Assembly (NCBI GenBank): GCA_963575645.1
Contig: OY754466.1
Span: 43,308,001 to 43,372,000 of the forward strand
Direction: 5' to 3'
Source: Xanthostigma xanthostigma
Lineage: Eukaryota > Arthropoda > Insecta > Raphidioptera > Raphidiidae
DNA length: 64,000 nucleotides
Positions 14,001-23,920 of the stretch are shown here, one piece after another (the first letter of the stretch is position 1; each line of letters begins with the position of its first letter). Under the pieces are notes generated by a model. That model saw nothing but the letters and a program-made list of their open reading frames with translations, made no database searches and was not told the origin of the DNA. The position numbers were made by a program, and so were the translations under genes.

Positions 14001-15816
14001 CGTTCAATTCTTTGACTAGACTATTTGTCACGCTGACGGTTTCATCATTTTCGGATGTGGTTTCACTTAAACTTAGTTCATCGGTATCACAAAAAGTCGG
14101 TGCAAATATTTCATCGATTTGTTTGTCAGTTATTTTTATATCGTCATTATCGATTTCCGTATATAGATTGTCATTAGAACATGATTTTTGTAAATGGGAT
14201 TTATCGCGTCGCGGTCTTAAATTTAAACAGTCCGTATCGAAGGCATTCAAGTCAATATCGTCAGTTATATATAAAAATTCGGCATTGTCGTTGCATTTAC
14301 CGATCCCTGTTGCCGCGTTCAAACGATCTACACCACAAAACTGTACAGCAGAATCGTTATCAAAGTCTTCTTCGATTTCGGTAAATTCAAAATCGTCCTC
14401 GGTAAAACACTTGGAAATTCTTTCACATTTATCACTTTCACTATCGTTTAGCAAAGAAAAAGCGTCCAATTCCGATTCAGTATAATATAAACCGTAATCA
14501 CGTTCTGGCCAGCTTCCGGTCACGTTGTAAGAGTCTTCCGAAACACTTTTTGATGATTTCGAACTATTTTCTGCAACGTCATCTTTCATCATTCGGCATT
14601 CCCAAATATTTTCATAAATGTTTTCGGAACATTTCTGAGACGATTTTCTATTTTTTCGTAGCGGTGCGACAGGCGTTTCAATACCGTTATCAAATATTTT
14701 GTTAATATCGAACGATTTAGAATGACTATAATCGGTGTTTTTGAATTCGGGTACAGTATTTCTTCTAGCTAAATTTCTGGATAACGCATCGTCCACTTCA
14801 GTGACTCCATACTGACCTTCCAAATAGGCGTATCTGTGACGATTTTCTCCTGCAGACGATTTGCTGTCCGACTGTTCCCTCAATCGTAAATCCACAGAAG
14901 AATAATCGTAATATGACGATGCTCTGTTCAATTGTTTGTTTTTATTAACGCGAACACAATTCGGTTCTTTGACATTTTCGTTTCGAATGAAATTCACATT
15001 GACATAAATTCTCTCTTCTTTATCGTTGGTCGTTGCTTTATTCATATTTTGACAAAACTCCGTTCCAATTAACTCACTAGTCGTTAAATCATCTTTAATC
15101 GAATCAATATTTCTTTGATAACGCTTAATATTTGTAAATTGTAAATTGACTTTTTTATCAGTTCTAACGTGATTAATAATATCTTTATCAAATAGAGAAA
15201 TGTCTACATGTTTATCTTCTACTGATTCACTGCAATTCCAACTATTATATCGACGATATGTTCTGTTTAAATCATGTTTATTAGCTGGTTTAAAATTCGA
15301 AACATTTTCCTCCGCAATCGCACCTCTCTGTTGCAATTCTTCAACTTTTTTCGTATTCGCTATATTGTCACATATTTCACTTCTACATTTTTCGTTTAAA
15401 ACAAACTCCACAACACTCGTCGAACAATTGTCGTTTATGCAGCGCACTGGACATACTTTGTCTCTTTTTTGATGACAACGGTAGCCTTCAGCGTGTTTAC
15501 GTGCTTTTTTCGAGTTCCCATCAAAACAATTGTCAATCTCATTAAAATCACCATTGAATTCGAGCCCGGGTCCGCACCAGCTATGATTTCGCAACACCTG
15601 TAACCTTCGTTTATTGTTAGCGTTTGCCGCGTTATTCAATATGCGTCCATTGTATTCAGATTCGTCCGTTGGCTGTCGATTGTTGAAATCGCAACCGTAA
15701 TTTTCAGTCCTGTAACGCAATTCCTTCAGCCACAGTCGTACGTCCGAAGTCATCCATGGTGGAGTAGGTCCTTCGCCGTTAACTCTGGCGTTTTCAACTG
15801 ATATTTTGCGGTTCAT
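5049..15816 (-). CDS. PH-RhoGAP protein, ARHGAP15/12/27 class
   Basis: GTPase-activating protein for Rho-family GTPases. Nine coding exons, each with GT-AG borders and matching phase: 13456-15816, 12250-12380, 11980-12172, 11328-11528, 10862-10889 (28 nt), 10579-10695, 9838-10004, 6317-6570, 5049-5223. They total 3627 nt, or 1208 aa. The first 787 residues are acidic, Ser/Asn-rich and apparently disordered, with no SH3 or WW domain seen. A PH domain follows (about 840-960; starts KEGTLERSKIIENGKKGKKS). Next comes the family linker KNKLKKFFGGRRPSVEDL. The C-terminal RhoGAP domain has the arginine-finger motif DGLYRASGN, the segment LTGALKLFFRELKIPL and the motif NLAIVWGPSLLW. The protein ends soon after YHYDDIF, as these proteins usually do. 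The ATG at 15816 follows an in-frame stop and has A at -3. Introns carry many MITEs. The domain assignment is firm; which vertebrate paralogue it matches best is not. Confidence 0.9.
5286..5571. mobile_element. MITE with ATACGCGCCACG ends, copy 1
   Basis: Ends TATAATACGCGCCACGGATC and GATTCGTGGCGCGTATTATA, so a TA target is likely. It lies in the last RhoGAP intron, 62 bp from the final exon. Confidence 0.7.
5695..6170 (+). mobile_element. Non-autonomous Helitron, copy 1 of family H1
   Basis: Starts TC after A and ends CTAG before T. The 3' hairpin GTGCGAATAATTCGCAC lies about 10 bp before CTAG. Internal short repeats contain CCATCTGACGG and GCTGAACAACG. It lies in the last RhoGAP intron. 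The start TCATATATATTAATACG is shared with the copy at 39869. Confidence 0.8.
6605..7200. mobile_element. TIR element with GGGGGAATGGCG ends
   Basis: Left GGGAGGGGGAATGGCG, right CGCCATTCCCCCATTCTACC. Inner copies of GGCGCTCAC and GCGGCATTACCC occur. About 600 bp, no coding capacity, in a RhoGAP intron. Confidence 0.55.
7809..8243. mobile_element. PIF/Harbinger-type MITE
   Basis: Ends AGGCCGCTGCACATGAGG and CCTCGTGTGCAGTGGCCT, flanked by TTA on both sides (7806-7808, 8244-8246). The 3-bp TTA duplication fits PIF/Harbinger. The inner arms repeat GCTAG words. 435 bp, in a RhoGAP intron. Confidence 0.75.
8527..9685 (+). mobile_element. Decayed hAT transposon, 1159 bp
   Basis: Ends CAGGGCCCTCG and CGAGGGCCCTG with a perfect 8-bp duplication TGTAGAGG (8519-8526, 9686-9693). 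At 9430-9540 a plus-strand frame reads KKPSGAQFRQFKKIRQEEKN. This is the N-terminal motif of hAT transposases related to ZMYM-like host proteins, so the element is an internally deleted derivative. A small hairpin is at 8998-9062. It lies in the RhoGAP intron between 6570 and 9838. Confidence 0.85.
10175..10395. mobile_element. hAT-type MITE, copy 2 (RhoGAP intron)
   Basis: Same family as the copy at 2952, opposite orientation: starts CAGGGGCGGGCAAATC, ends GCCCAGGCCTG. Perfect 8-bp duplication GTCTAGAA at 10167-10174 and 10396-10403. 221 bp. Confidence 0.9.
10862..10889 (-). CDS. 28-nt microexon of the PH-RhoGAP gene
   Basis: A polypyrimidine tract and AG precede it and GTAAGT follows it. 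It encodes TNTRPVTMQ plus one base of the next codon. It is needed for phase: the preceding exon ends in phase 0 and the next exon (10579-10695) reads correctly only if one base is carried in. It lies in the linker between the PH and RhoGAP domains. Confidence 0.8.
10961..11172. mobile_element. MITE with TATAGGGACG ends (RhoGAP intron)
   Basis: Left TATAGGGACGAAGCATAAGC, right GCGTTATGTGCCGTCCCTATA. The TA at each end fits a mariner-type target. Confidence 0.65.
11818..11945. repeat. Local inverted plus direct repeat in a RhoGAP intron
   Basis: AATTTAGAGTGATGATGAT and ATCATCATCACTCTAAATT are inverted. TATGCCACCAGG with TTTTAATCTTCCAA is repeated directly on either side of the second arm. Confidence 0.6.
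12686..12953 (+). mobile_element. Non-autonomous Helitron, family H3 (RhoGAP intron)
   Basis: A then TCTAATATATCTGTCTG at the left. It ends GCGAAGCCGTGGGTAACGG then CTAG before T, a typical arthropod Helitron 3' end. 268 bp. Confidence 0.75.
13285..13410. repeat. Inverted-repeat MITE just downstream of the long RhoGAP exon
   Basis: The arms AAAATCGTTCCACATAAAATG and CATTTTATGTGGAACGATTTT are preceded and followed by ATTAATACATTG and CAATGTATTAAT. A related copy is at 44120-44281. Confidence 0.7.
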
Positions 15817-18800
15817 TGTAAGGCCACAAAACGACAATTATGATATCACTGAATTTCAACTGTATACTTTGTTCATTATCTCGCAGTTAAACAACGTGTT
15901 TTGTATGATTTTTCCCGGTTTCAAGATAAATACCACACAGTGCCGTGTTGTTTGTGTACACTGACCACACCATGTTTCCGTTTCAATTATGCAGATATAC
16001 GTATAATAATATAAATGCTATTTAATGTGATAACACATTATAGTAGGTACTGAAATAATTTTATGTACACAATATACAAACACTGTGTTCAGCTACTGAA
16101 CCGCAGCGGCTCTTAATTATGGGAGTGACACATGCATAGTGCATGCTCGCCGAACTTCAAATAATGAAACAATTTAAACAAATGCTGTTGTCCGATGCGC
16201 GGCTACTGTCGTTTGTTTCGTACATGTAACTAGCAGTTGTTTTATTGTTGTTATTATTTTACTTGGACCATATAAGTATCGACAATTGTATGACATTGCA
16301 CAATACATTATGATTTATAGCGACGCAAAAGAATATTTGACTGCGTCACAAAATATAAACATGCTCGGATTGCAAAGCAGCAAATAAGACAAAATAAGAG
16401 ATGCTGATCGGTTATCAGTAGTGATTGTTACTGCTTTTGCGTCAGACGCTGCGGTTAGTAAGTTGCCGGTGTTCGAATTGCATATAATAGATAGATATAT
16501 CCAGTCTTCTTTTATTTATACATATATAAAATATAGTGTTGTAACGATTGTCAATTTTTATACATTCGCATTACATATTCAGTTTTCAAATCTGACGTCA
16601 TTTGTCTAAGATTTTGACAGCTGATTGGCCACACAAGTCGCACGCATACATTTGTAATAGTTCTGGGTACTAGATTGATTATTAATACTAAATCTAAAGC
16701 TTTATTACCTAATGTTAAAGTAAAGGCTGATAAAATATATGCAAGGTTACCTTATCGAAAAAAATTGTTATATTTTTATTATTTTCACATTAAGAAAAAA
16801 TATTTTTTATCTGATATTAATACTCGCACGAATTTTGCAAATGCGAATGTCAAAAAATGTGCGAATATTTGTGAATGCGAATATTCGTTACATAACTAAT
16901 AGCCTAATAGGAGCCCTACCTTAGCGCGAGCGAAGTCAGATATAATTATAAAGTAGCCTGTATCATTTGACCTGTACCAAATTTCATTTAAATCGGATTA
17001 GGGGTTTAAGATTTATGGCGGAATAGAATGACAGACACAAAACCTCTCTTTACAGTTTTGTTATTAGAATCGATTCGTTACAAAAACAATTGCTCACTAT
17101 ACCATTGTACACAAAGTAGTTCCTGTTCTGTTAACAAGCCATGACGTCACTGATTTTCATGTTAATTATCTGTAATCTATTATTATAATGATGTTCACAT
17201 TATGTACTCTGTTTTGATATATATGAATGACAATAGGCAGAAAAATATTTTTAAAAAAAGCTTTATAGGACATGGCAGACAAATCATGTAGTTAAAAATC
17301 CGGTTTTGTTTTGAAATTTTTTTTCCAAAAATAATCATATTTATTCAGAATCCAGTATATTATTTGTTATTGTGGTTATGAATCATGGATAATAAACGAG
17401 CATCGAGGTTTATGAGTTCACTGAATATTAGGTAAAACCTAGTAGAACATCAATAAAGTCATTACAAATGACGCATTTGAAGATAATTATTGCTCATTCG
17501 AAATGTTTACTATCTGGCATCACCTCAATAGTGAATAGGGTCTACTTTACGTCCTTACCGTTTGGGCTAAGAGGGCATTAACGACTGTTGAGCTCCAACA
17601 CCTCAGTAGTACAATATTTTTATTTAAATTTTGCAGTTTCGTGTTTGCTCAAAATTAACTATCCTTGTCTCTTCACCAGATAATACGTGAGTGAGAATGA
17701 AGGATCAAGTATGACTTTGAAGGCATCATCCAAACACATCTTTAAAAATTAATGTTTGTCATACAATTGTGTCATCAGTGTTAATGACTAGATTAGAAGA
17801 TCTTGAAGTATTTTTCGTTTAAGCCTTCGTGATTATTTCTTCTCTTTCATTATGTTTGTTGCGAGGGCACTCATTAAATTGGCACGGTAAATTATTATTT
17901 AATTAGTAACACCCTAGGGAACATCAGTCCGTAAAAAAACCGATAAATAAAAAAAATCTTGTAATTCCATACATTTAAATGTATTATAAAATGCAATAAT
18001 GTATTCCTTTCACGACCCCCTAAAAAATAGCTGCTTTTCGTGTTAGTAAAATTTATTTGGCACCGGTGCTTAAAGTAAAACAAAAGAAATGCGATTTTAC
18101 CGATCCAATAATAATGTCTCTGTCAGCTGTCATTTAAATTCATACGAGTAACAGAGGCGTTGTCTTCGTAAACAATCCTAATAGATTCCAATATGGCCGC
18201 ACGTGGACTCTCAACATTACAGTCGAGATACATACTACATCTTTACAGGTACCTCTTATAAAATGGTTGATTTTCACTTCGTAATAAGTATAAATATATA
18301 CTTATTACGAAGTGAAAATCAACCATTTTATAAGAGGTACCTGTAAAGATGTAATATTTATCTCGACTGTAATGTTTCTATGACTCGTGTTACTGTTAAA
18401 ACTCGCTACTCGTTTTAACATAATGTCAGACCTCGTACATAAAATAATGTTGACAGTAGACACACAAGCTACTATTACATTTTATGACATACCTACTTAT
18501 TGTAGAGCCGACAGGCGACATTACAATATTGTAATGCGTTTTAAGACAGCTCGGGCACCCCAGTGAGCCACATCGTTTTGTAAAAGTGGCTGATGTTGTT
18601 AGCACAGTGGGTCAAAATGTCTTAAGACGACTCTGCTTTTAGTAACAGTTTTTTCAAAAACTATACCTTAACCCGACAATCGAACAAATATATTCTGTAC
18701 TTTTTACCCAACAATACGATAAAAGGAGGGGTATGCTTTCAACAATCTATATATTTTAAAAATCGATTGTAAAATAATCGACTTTTGTAATTAACCGATT

Positions 18801-19275
18801 TCTATAAATTATTAAAAACCCTTCGTGTGTAATTTTAACCTGTGATACGAACATTGTTTAACATTACAATGGCCAAACCCATTCAGTTTAAAAAATTAAT
18901 TGTCAACCGCATCCAAAAATAAATTCTGTTGTTACACCCCTGCTTAGGTACATAAATGGACGAGTTTTAGAACAATGACCGCATTATTGTGCGGAGGAGG
19001 ATTCTTTAATGCGACCGTCAATTAATAGCATTAACTCCACTTGGCCTTTATCAATTAAACTATTAAAGACCGCCATGCTTCGATGCCAATGCCATGTGTT
19101 ATTTGAGAGATAAAGTCTATGCAGCAGCCAGAATAACACATAGTAAAAATAACGCATTTTCAGCTCCCAACGGAAACGATTTTAGCTACGAAATCACGCA
19201 AACAAATTGAAAATTTTCACAAATCAGAATGGTTGTACACTAACTCTTATATTTGAATTGAACATTCTGTCCATT
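15817..19275. other. RhoGAP upstream region, no exon seen
   Basis: Holds the probable proximal promoter and 5' UTR of the RhoGAP gene (15817-16300), an AT-rich repeat-like tail at 16905-17050 (TACCAAATTTCATTTAAATC, resembling a LINE 3' end) and the foldback at 18213. Otherwise nothing recognised. Confidence 0.4.
18213..18376. repeat. Foldback element, 164 bp
   Basis: AACATTACAGTCGAGATA at the left, TATCTCGACTGTAATGTT (with one extra mismatch zone) at the right. The centre TACTTATTACG is perfectly complementary. Confidence 0.75.
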
Positions 19276-19283
19276 CTATTGAG

Positions 19284-19564
19284 CAGCCCCGGATCTAAGG
19301 CGGGGCAAACCAGGGAACCCGCCCCGGGCGGCAGTTTCAGGGGGCGCCAAAATAATGATAGAATATGGTTGAAAACCACACCCAATCTGTCCTTTTTCCG
19401 ATTTACTTAATCTACTTGTTTTCTGACGGTTTCCCGTTCACGAAAAATGCCAACCATTATATATTTGTGGGGTTTTTTAAGTAATTTATCTCAAACGCTG
19501 GAGAGAGGGGGTGCCATTATCAAAGTTTCTGCCCCGGTTCGAAAAAATCCTAAATCCGGGGCTG
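19284..19564. mobile_element. hAT-type MITE with perfect target duplication
   Basis: Ends CAGCCCCGGATCTAAGG and CCTAAATCCGGGGCTG, flanked by CTATTGAG at 19276-19283 and 19565-19572. 281 bp, with a GC-rich left part. A different hAT family from the 184/221-bp copies. Confidence 0.9.
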
Positions 19565-19949
19565 CTATTGAGAAGAAAAGATATTACTCACGATCTTTCA
19601 TTTCGGTTTATGGCGAGGTAAAATACACCCAACCCTCATTGTAACATGTTCGTCTATTGAGATTTTACCTATATAGAGGCGGAGAGCATTTAATAATTTT
19701 CAATATGGCCGTCCAATGCGAAACGTTTGCATTGACATTATGCGAGGTTTCGATTATTTAAAATATAAATTTCCGAGTAAAAAAATTGTCGTTGGGGTAA
19801 CACTAATTCTTCAAAACGTAATTATATTTACGGAAAAAATCACGAGTGCTAGTCACAATTTTAAGGTGGCAGAATCGTTGATACAAGCTGTAGTGATAAG
19901 GTTAACTTTGTTGCTTTCTGCATACAAGCGTCACATTTGAAAGAGAAAT

Positions 19950-20195
19950 CAACGGTGAGTGATAATTTTTCAATTTAATAATTTGATATCAATATCTACA
20001 CTTGATCTACTAACACAATTAGGCTCTGCACAACACATATCGTGCTTCTTCTTCGATTTTTCAATGACGTGTAACTTCCATAATTGTAAACAATAAATAT
20101 TTACAAATATACGTAGTGCGCAATGTTTTACTATCTGAGACGGTTCGCATATGATAGTTCACTGAAATGCTGAGTAGATGGCACATTAATACGTA
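19950..20195 (-). pseudogene. Second THAP-domain transposon fragment, reverse orientation
   Basis: The reverse complement matches 30119-30320: the upstream GCCATCTACTCAGCATTTCA, then an ATG and, in a shifted frame, CCAEPNCVSRSSVDID. It is broken. Confidence 0.6.
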
Positions 20196-20748
20196 CATGA
20201 TGAATACATTATGTCGAGTTTCAAAAGCTACCCATGTTTCTATTTTTTATCACTGTACAGCTGAAAATATAGCTGAAACTTTTGGCAGACGACTAAAGAA
20301 AAATATGCGTTTTGCTTTACTCCGGAAATGGCGTAATTGGTATGTCATGTTTGTTATTGTTAATTTGTATGATAATTACTTATATTCGTACAGAATTTAT
20401 TTATTTTTATTTTCACTAAAGGGCAACATGTTATATTACGCAACGCGTAGAAATTTTAAATTAAACACTGGACAATTTGATATTCAGAAAACAGTGCTGC
20501 CATTATAATAACATCGTAAAAACTAGTAGAATCAAATAATTCAATTCATTATGAAATGTTCAAGTTATACAAAATAATAACAAAAGCACAGCGGCCAATA
20601 AAACCGTCGGTTGTTATAAAATTGTTAATCAAATAAACAACGTTTAACGATGGAATAACCGCATTCTTTTTTATGGCCGTGTAACTTTAAACGTTGCTAA
20701 AAATATTTCAATTAAGATTTAAGAAAAAATATTTACATAATATATATA

Positions 20749-21028
20749 TTGAGCAAGAACCGATCAGGAAACAGTATCTTGTCACGTGTGCGATATGGGC
20801 AAACGCCCACAAACAAACATGGCGTCATAGTGTGTATTATGTTCAGGGACAGTAAACGTTCACTTTTGTTAACATTCGAGCTGTCACTGCGCGCGCAGCA
20901 AACCCATCTACAAAACCTGCTTCATCGTGTGAAGCGAACACAAAAGTCTTCACGAAACCCAGCGCCACAGCACGCTTGAAACCTAGCAGCCAAATCTAGC
21001 GGCAAAACCAGCCTCGTGTGCATTTAAT
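20749..21028. mobile_element. Fragment of the Harbinger-type MITE family
   Basis: Matches the right two-thirds of the element at 7809: GAGCAAGAACC, then ATGGCGTCAT, CTGTCACTGCGCGCGC and the end CAGCCTCGTGTGCA. The left end is missing. Confidence 0.7.
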
Positions 21029-21095
21029 TTATTACTAACAGAATTGATAAGGGAGAACTGAATTAATTTGTTTATAGATCATAAAATAGTTATTG

Positions 21096-21172
21096 GCGTA
21101 ACTAGTAGTCTAAGTCATTCATGGCGTGTCAGCGCGATGAATGACTTAGACTAATAGTTACGCCCATGATTT
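21096..21172. repeat. Short foldback element
   Basis: GGCGTAACTAGTAGTCTAAG pairs with CTTAGACTAATAGTTACGCC around an 8-bp loop. Confidence 0.65.
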
Positions 21173-21592
21173 TATTCAACTCATGCGCGTTATTCATGTT
21201 TTATCATGCCTAAAAACCGAACCCTAAATAGCCATTTACCGACTGGTGACAATTACTTGTCATAACTCAATGAAGATTCCTACTAGCTCGGCCATTTTGG
21301 AGTAATGAAAATAAACGTAACTATTTTCTGAGTCGTAACGAAATAGTAGGTAACAACAACTCCGTTGTTACCCATTGAGACTAAAATTGAGAGGCCGAAT
21401 GTTTTCGACATGGAGTTTATTCATAACCGGCTAACCTCAAACCAAAACATTGAATCGTGCTGTTTGGTGCTGTTAGTATTGACAGTTTTTTTTATAAAGA
21501 AATAAATAGATATTTACAACATCTCATTATAATTAAAACATGAATAACGCGCAATTGTTGAATAAAATCATAAATATAATTGTGAAACTTAC

Positions 21593-22108
21593 ATTTCTTC
21601 CAATTTCTGACGGTTTCAAATTTAATCCTTTCTGTTTGACCGACTTTAGCTGCCTATTCTTCAACTCCAACATTAAATTATTATATCGTTCTTTAGGCTG
21701 AGTAATCAAAACTTCTCCGCTTGTAATATCTTCAAGTGAAATTGATTTTCTTCTTACAAGCATGGGTCGTGTTAATTTTTGTAACATCTTTGTACTTTTT
21801 GATCTTTGTACTACGGCGGTGGGTCTTAATAAATTATCGTTTAAATCACTAGTTTCGGGCGACTTTACCGAATTCTCATCAAAATTTCTATTGTCTATAT
21901 TGCTTCTAGATAGCTTCATAACTTCTCTAAGTTCGGCATTTAATTGAGCTTCTTTACTAAACTGAAAATGTTCACATTTTGGACTGGCTTGATCTTCCTT
22001 TGATTTGTTTGGTGTTGTAGGTGATTTGAGATGTGGAAAATGAAAAGATTTTGTCATCTCGGCTTTCTGCGGCGAAACGGATTTTAAAAAACCGGGTGCA
22101 CAATCCAT
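21593..22108 (-). CDS. Probable alternative first coding exon of the PH-RhoGAP gene (172 codons)
   Basis: Open frame from an ATG with A at -3 and G at +4 (MDCAPGFLKSVSPQKAEMTK) to a strong donor, AAT then GTAAGT, in phase 0. The protein is basic and Ser/Lys-rich with no domain I recognise. A segment LVRRKSISLEDITSGEVLI is followed by a possibly helical stretch NNLMLELKNRQLKSVKQKG. The next same-strand coding exon that accepts phase 0 starts at 12380, so splicing to it would give a PH-RhoGAP isoform of about 593 aa without the 787-residue acidic region. This link is inference from phase and position. The alternative is a separate gene whose other exons I cannot see. Confidence 0.5.
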
Positions 22109-23920
22109 TTTGCTTAAATATTTTTTACTCAAATCACAGCACAAGCAATCACATTACAGTGTTTCATTATTTAGTCTATTTTTAAATCCTAAAACAATAT
22201 TAACATACTGAAATAATTGTTATAACCACATAATTGTAAATATACAATTATGACGTTTTTAGTTGAAACTTATTATCTTACTGTTATCGTTATTTATCAG
22301 CTAGTAAAAATAAATACTCAATCAGAAAAAGATTAGCGTTCTGGTTGAAATAAAATTTAACCTGATTTGGCGAATTGGCATAATATAATATAAAAATAAT
22401 TCAGAAATTAGTATGGTTCAATATTTAATAATAGTAATTGGTATTTATTAACTTATGGTCGAATACTTTGCAATTATGTTGTATATTAGAGGTAATAAGA
22501 TAATAGGTATATTGTTGTATAAAAATTTACAAATATGTAACATGGAATTCGATCCTTGTTATTATTATTAATTTGGAACGTTAAGATTGTATGATCCCGT
22601 CCTAGGCTCCGCCATCCGACCGATGTCAATAATGTATGCGGTACCATATACTGTTACACATACATAGGAAAAGGAAAAGCTATTCAACAATTATGTAATT
22701 GTTTCCAATTTTACCGTTTCCCGCTAATTATCGTTGTATCCACCATAGATTTATTACAAAAGGTGGTTCTTCGTTGACAACTGACATCAGTCGTCACTAA
22801 GAAAAAATCTCACATTTTTCTTACGAGAGACGCTTCTAATAAAATTATACGCTTTTTTAATGATTTTTAATAAATATTAATTGTCTATAAGTAAACAAAA
22901 CGTTTTTGAACGATAAAATTTGACAGCAAATGAACAAGTTTTGTTTATTCACACATCCTTGGTCTTTGCTGTCAAATACTGAACTCCATCTATGCGTGAA
23001 AACTCGAAAGTTCAATTCTCGTAAATCACGTGTTTTTTTATAATCGATAATTACCATGTTGATTAGATAATTGCATAATACATTGCTTATTTTTTAAATA
23101 TAACTTTTATGGCTGAATGAATCTGAATTTGGAATTGATGATTCGTTTTCAGTTGCAATTTATAAAAAATAGATAGAAGATCAGCTAATCCAATCGCTAC
23201 AAATTGCAATCTATTGACTAGTAGATAGCGGATCTGGTAAAGCATTCAAAAAAATATAAGAATAGAAATTAGACATACGGTAAAGACAATCCGATAGTTT
23301 TCCTTTTTCAAGACTGTTTATTTGCCACTTAAATATTATGACACATTTTAACGTCGGTCGTTTTCTATTCGTTTCATACAACAGTTCAATCCAAACATGA
23401 GGTGAGGAGTTACAGATGGGAGTTGGCTGTTCGTTGCAGATTAGTGATAAGTCGAAAAATCTGCAAAATTGAATTAGAAATATTACGACCTTATATTTAT
23501 ACATTAATATACATTTAAAATAGTTTTTACCGGTCAATGTATCGTGCTAATTGTACATAGTATTAAAATATTAATATTTTCGTGTAACAGTGATATCTAC
23601 AATCTTGTGATACTCGCCGATTTACAACGCGATTGGACCGGGTTAATGATCCAGAAGAAAAATGTTTATCTGAATGTATAGAATTAATTTGAGTGAAATT
23701 TTACTTAGATTTTTTAAATCAACGCATTCGCAACGAGCGAATGTCCCTGTGGCAAGTTAACAGACTGAATTATTAGATACAGTGATTAAAAGACCTTGAT
23801 TGCAAATTTCCTCTTACAACTCGTGTTTGTAATTGGATATTATTTTACTATTTATTAAGTGTGAACACTATTTATTCTAGTTGTGACCGTTTTTCTAAAT
23901 GTTAAGGTGATATTTGTAAA
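22109..23920. other. Divergent spacer between the distal RhoGAP exon and ceramide synthase
   Basis: 1.8 kb, AT-rich, with no coding exon recognised. It must hold the 5' UTR and promoter of ceramide synthase and probably the distal promoter of the RhoGAP gene. Confidence 0.4.

Noticed and set aside
14012-14485. 157-codon plus-strand frame
   Set aside because: It is the antisense shadow of the long Ser/Asp-rich first exon of the RhoGAP gene.
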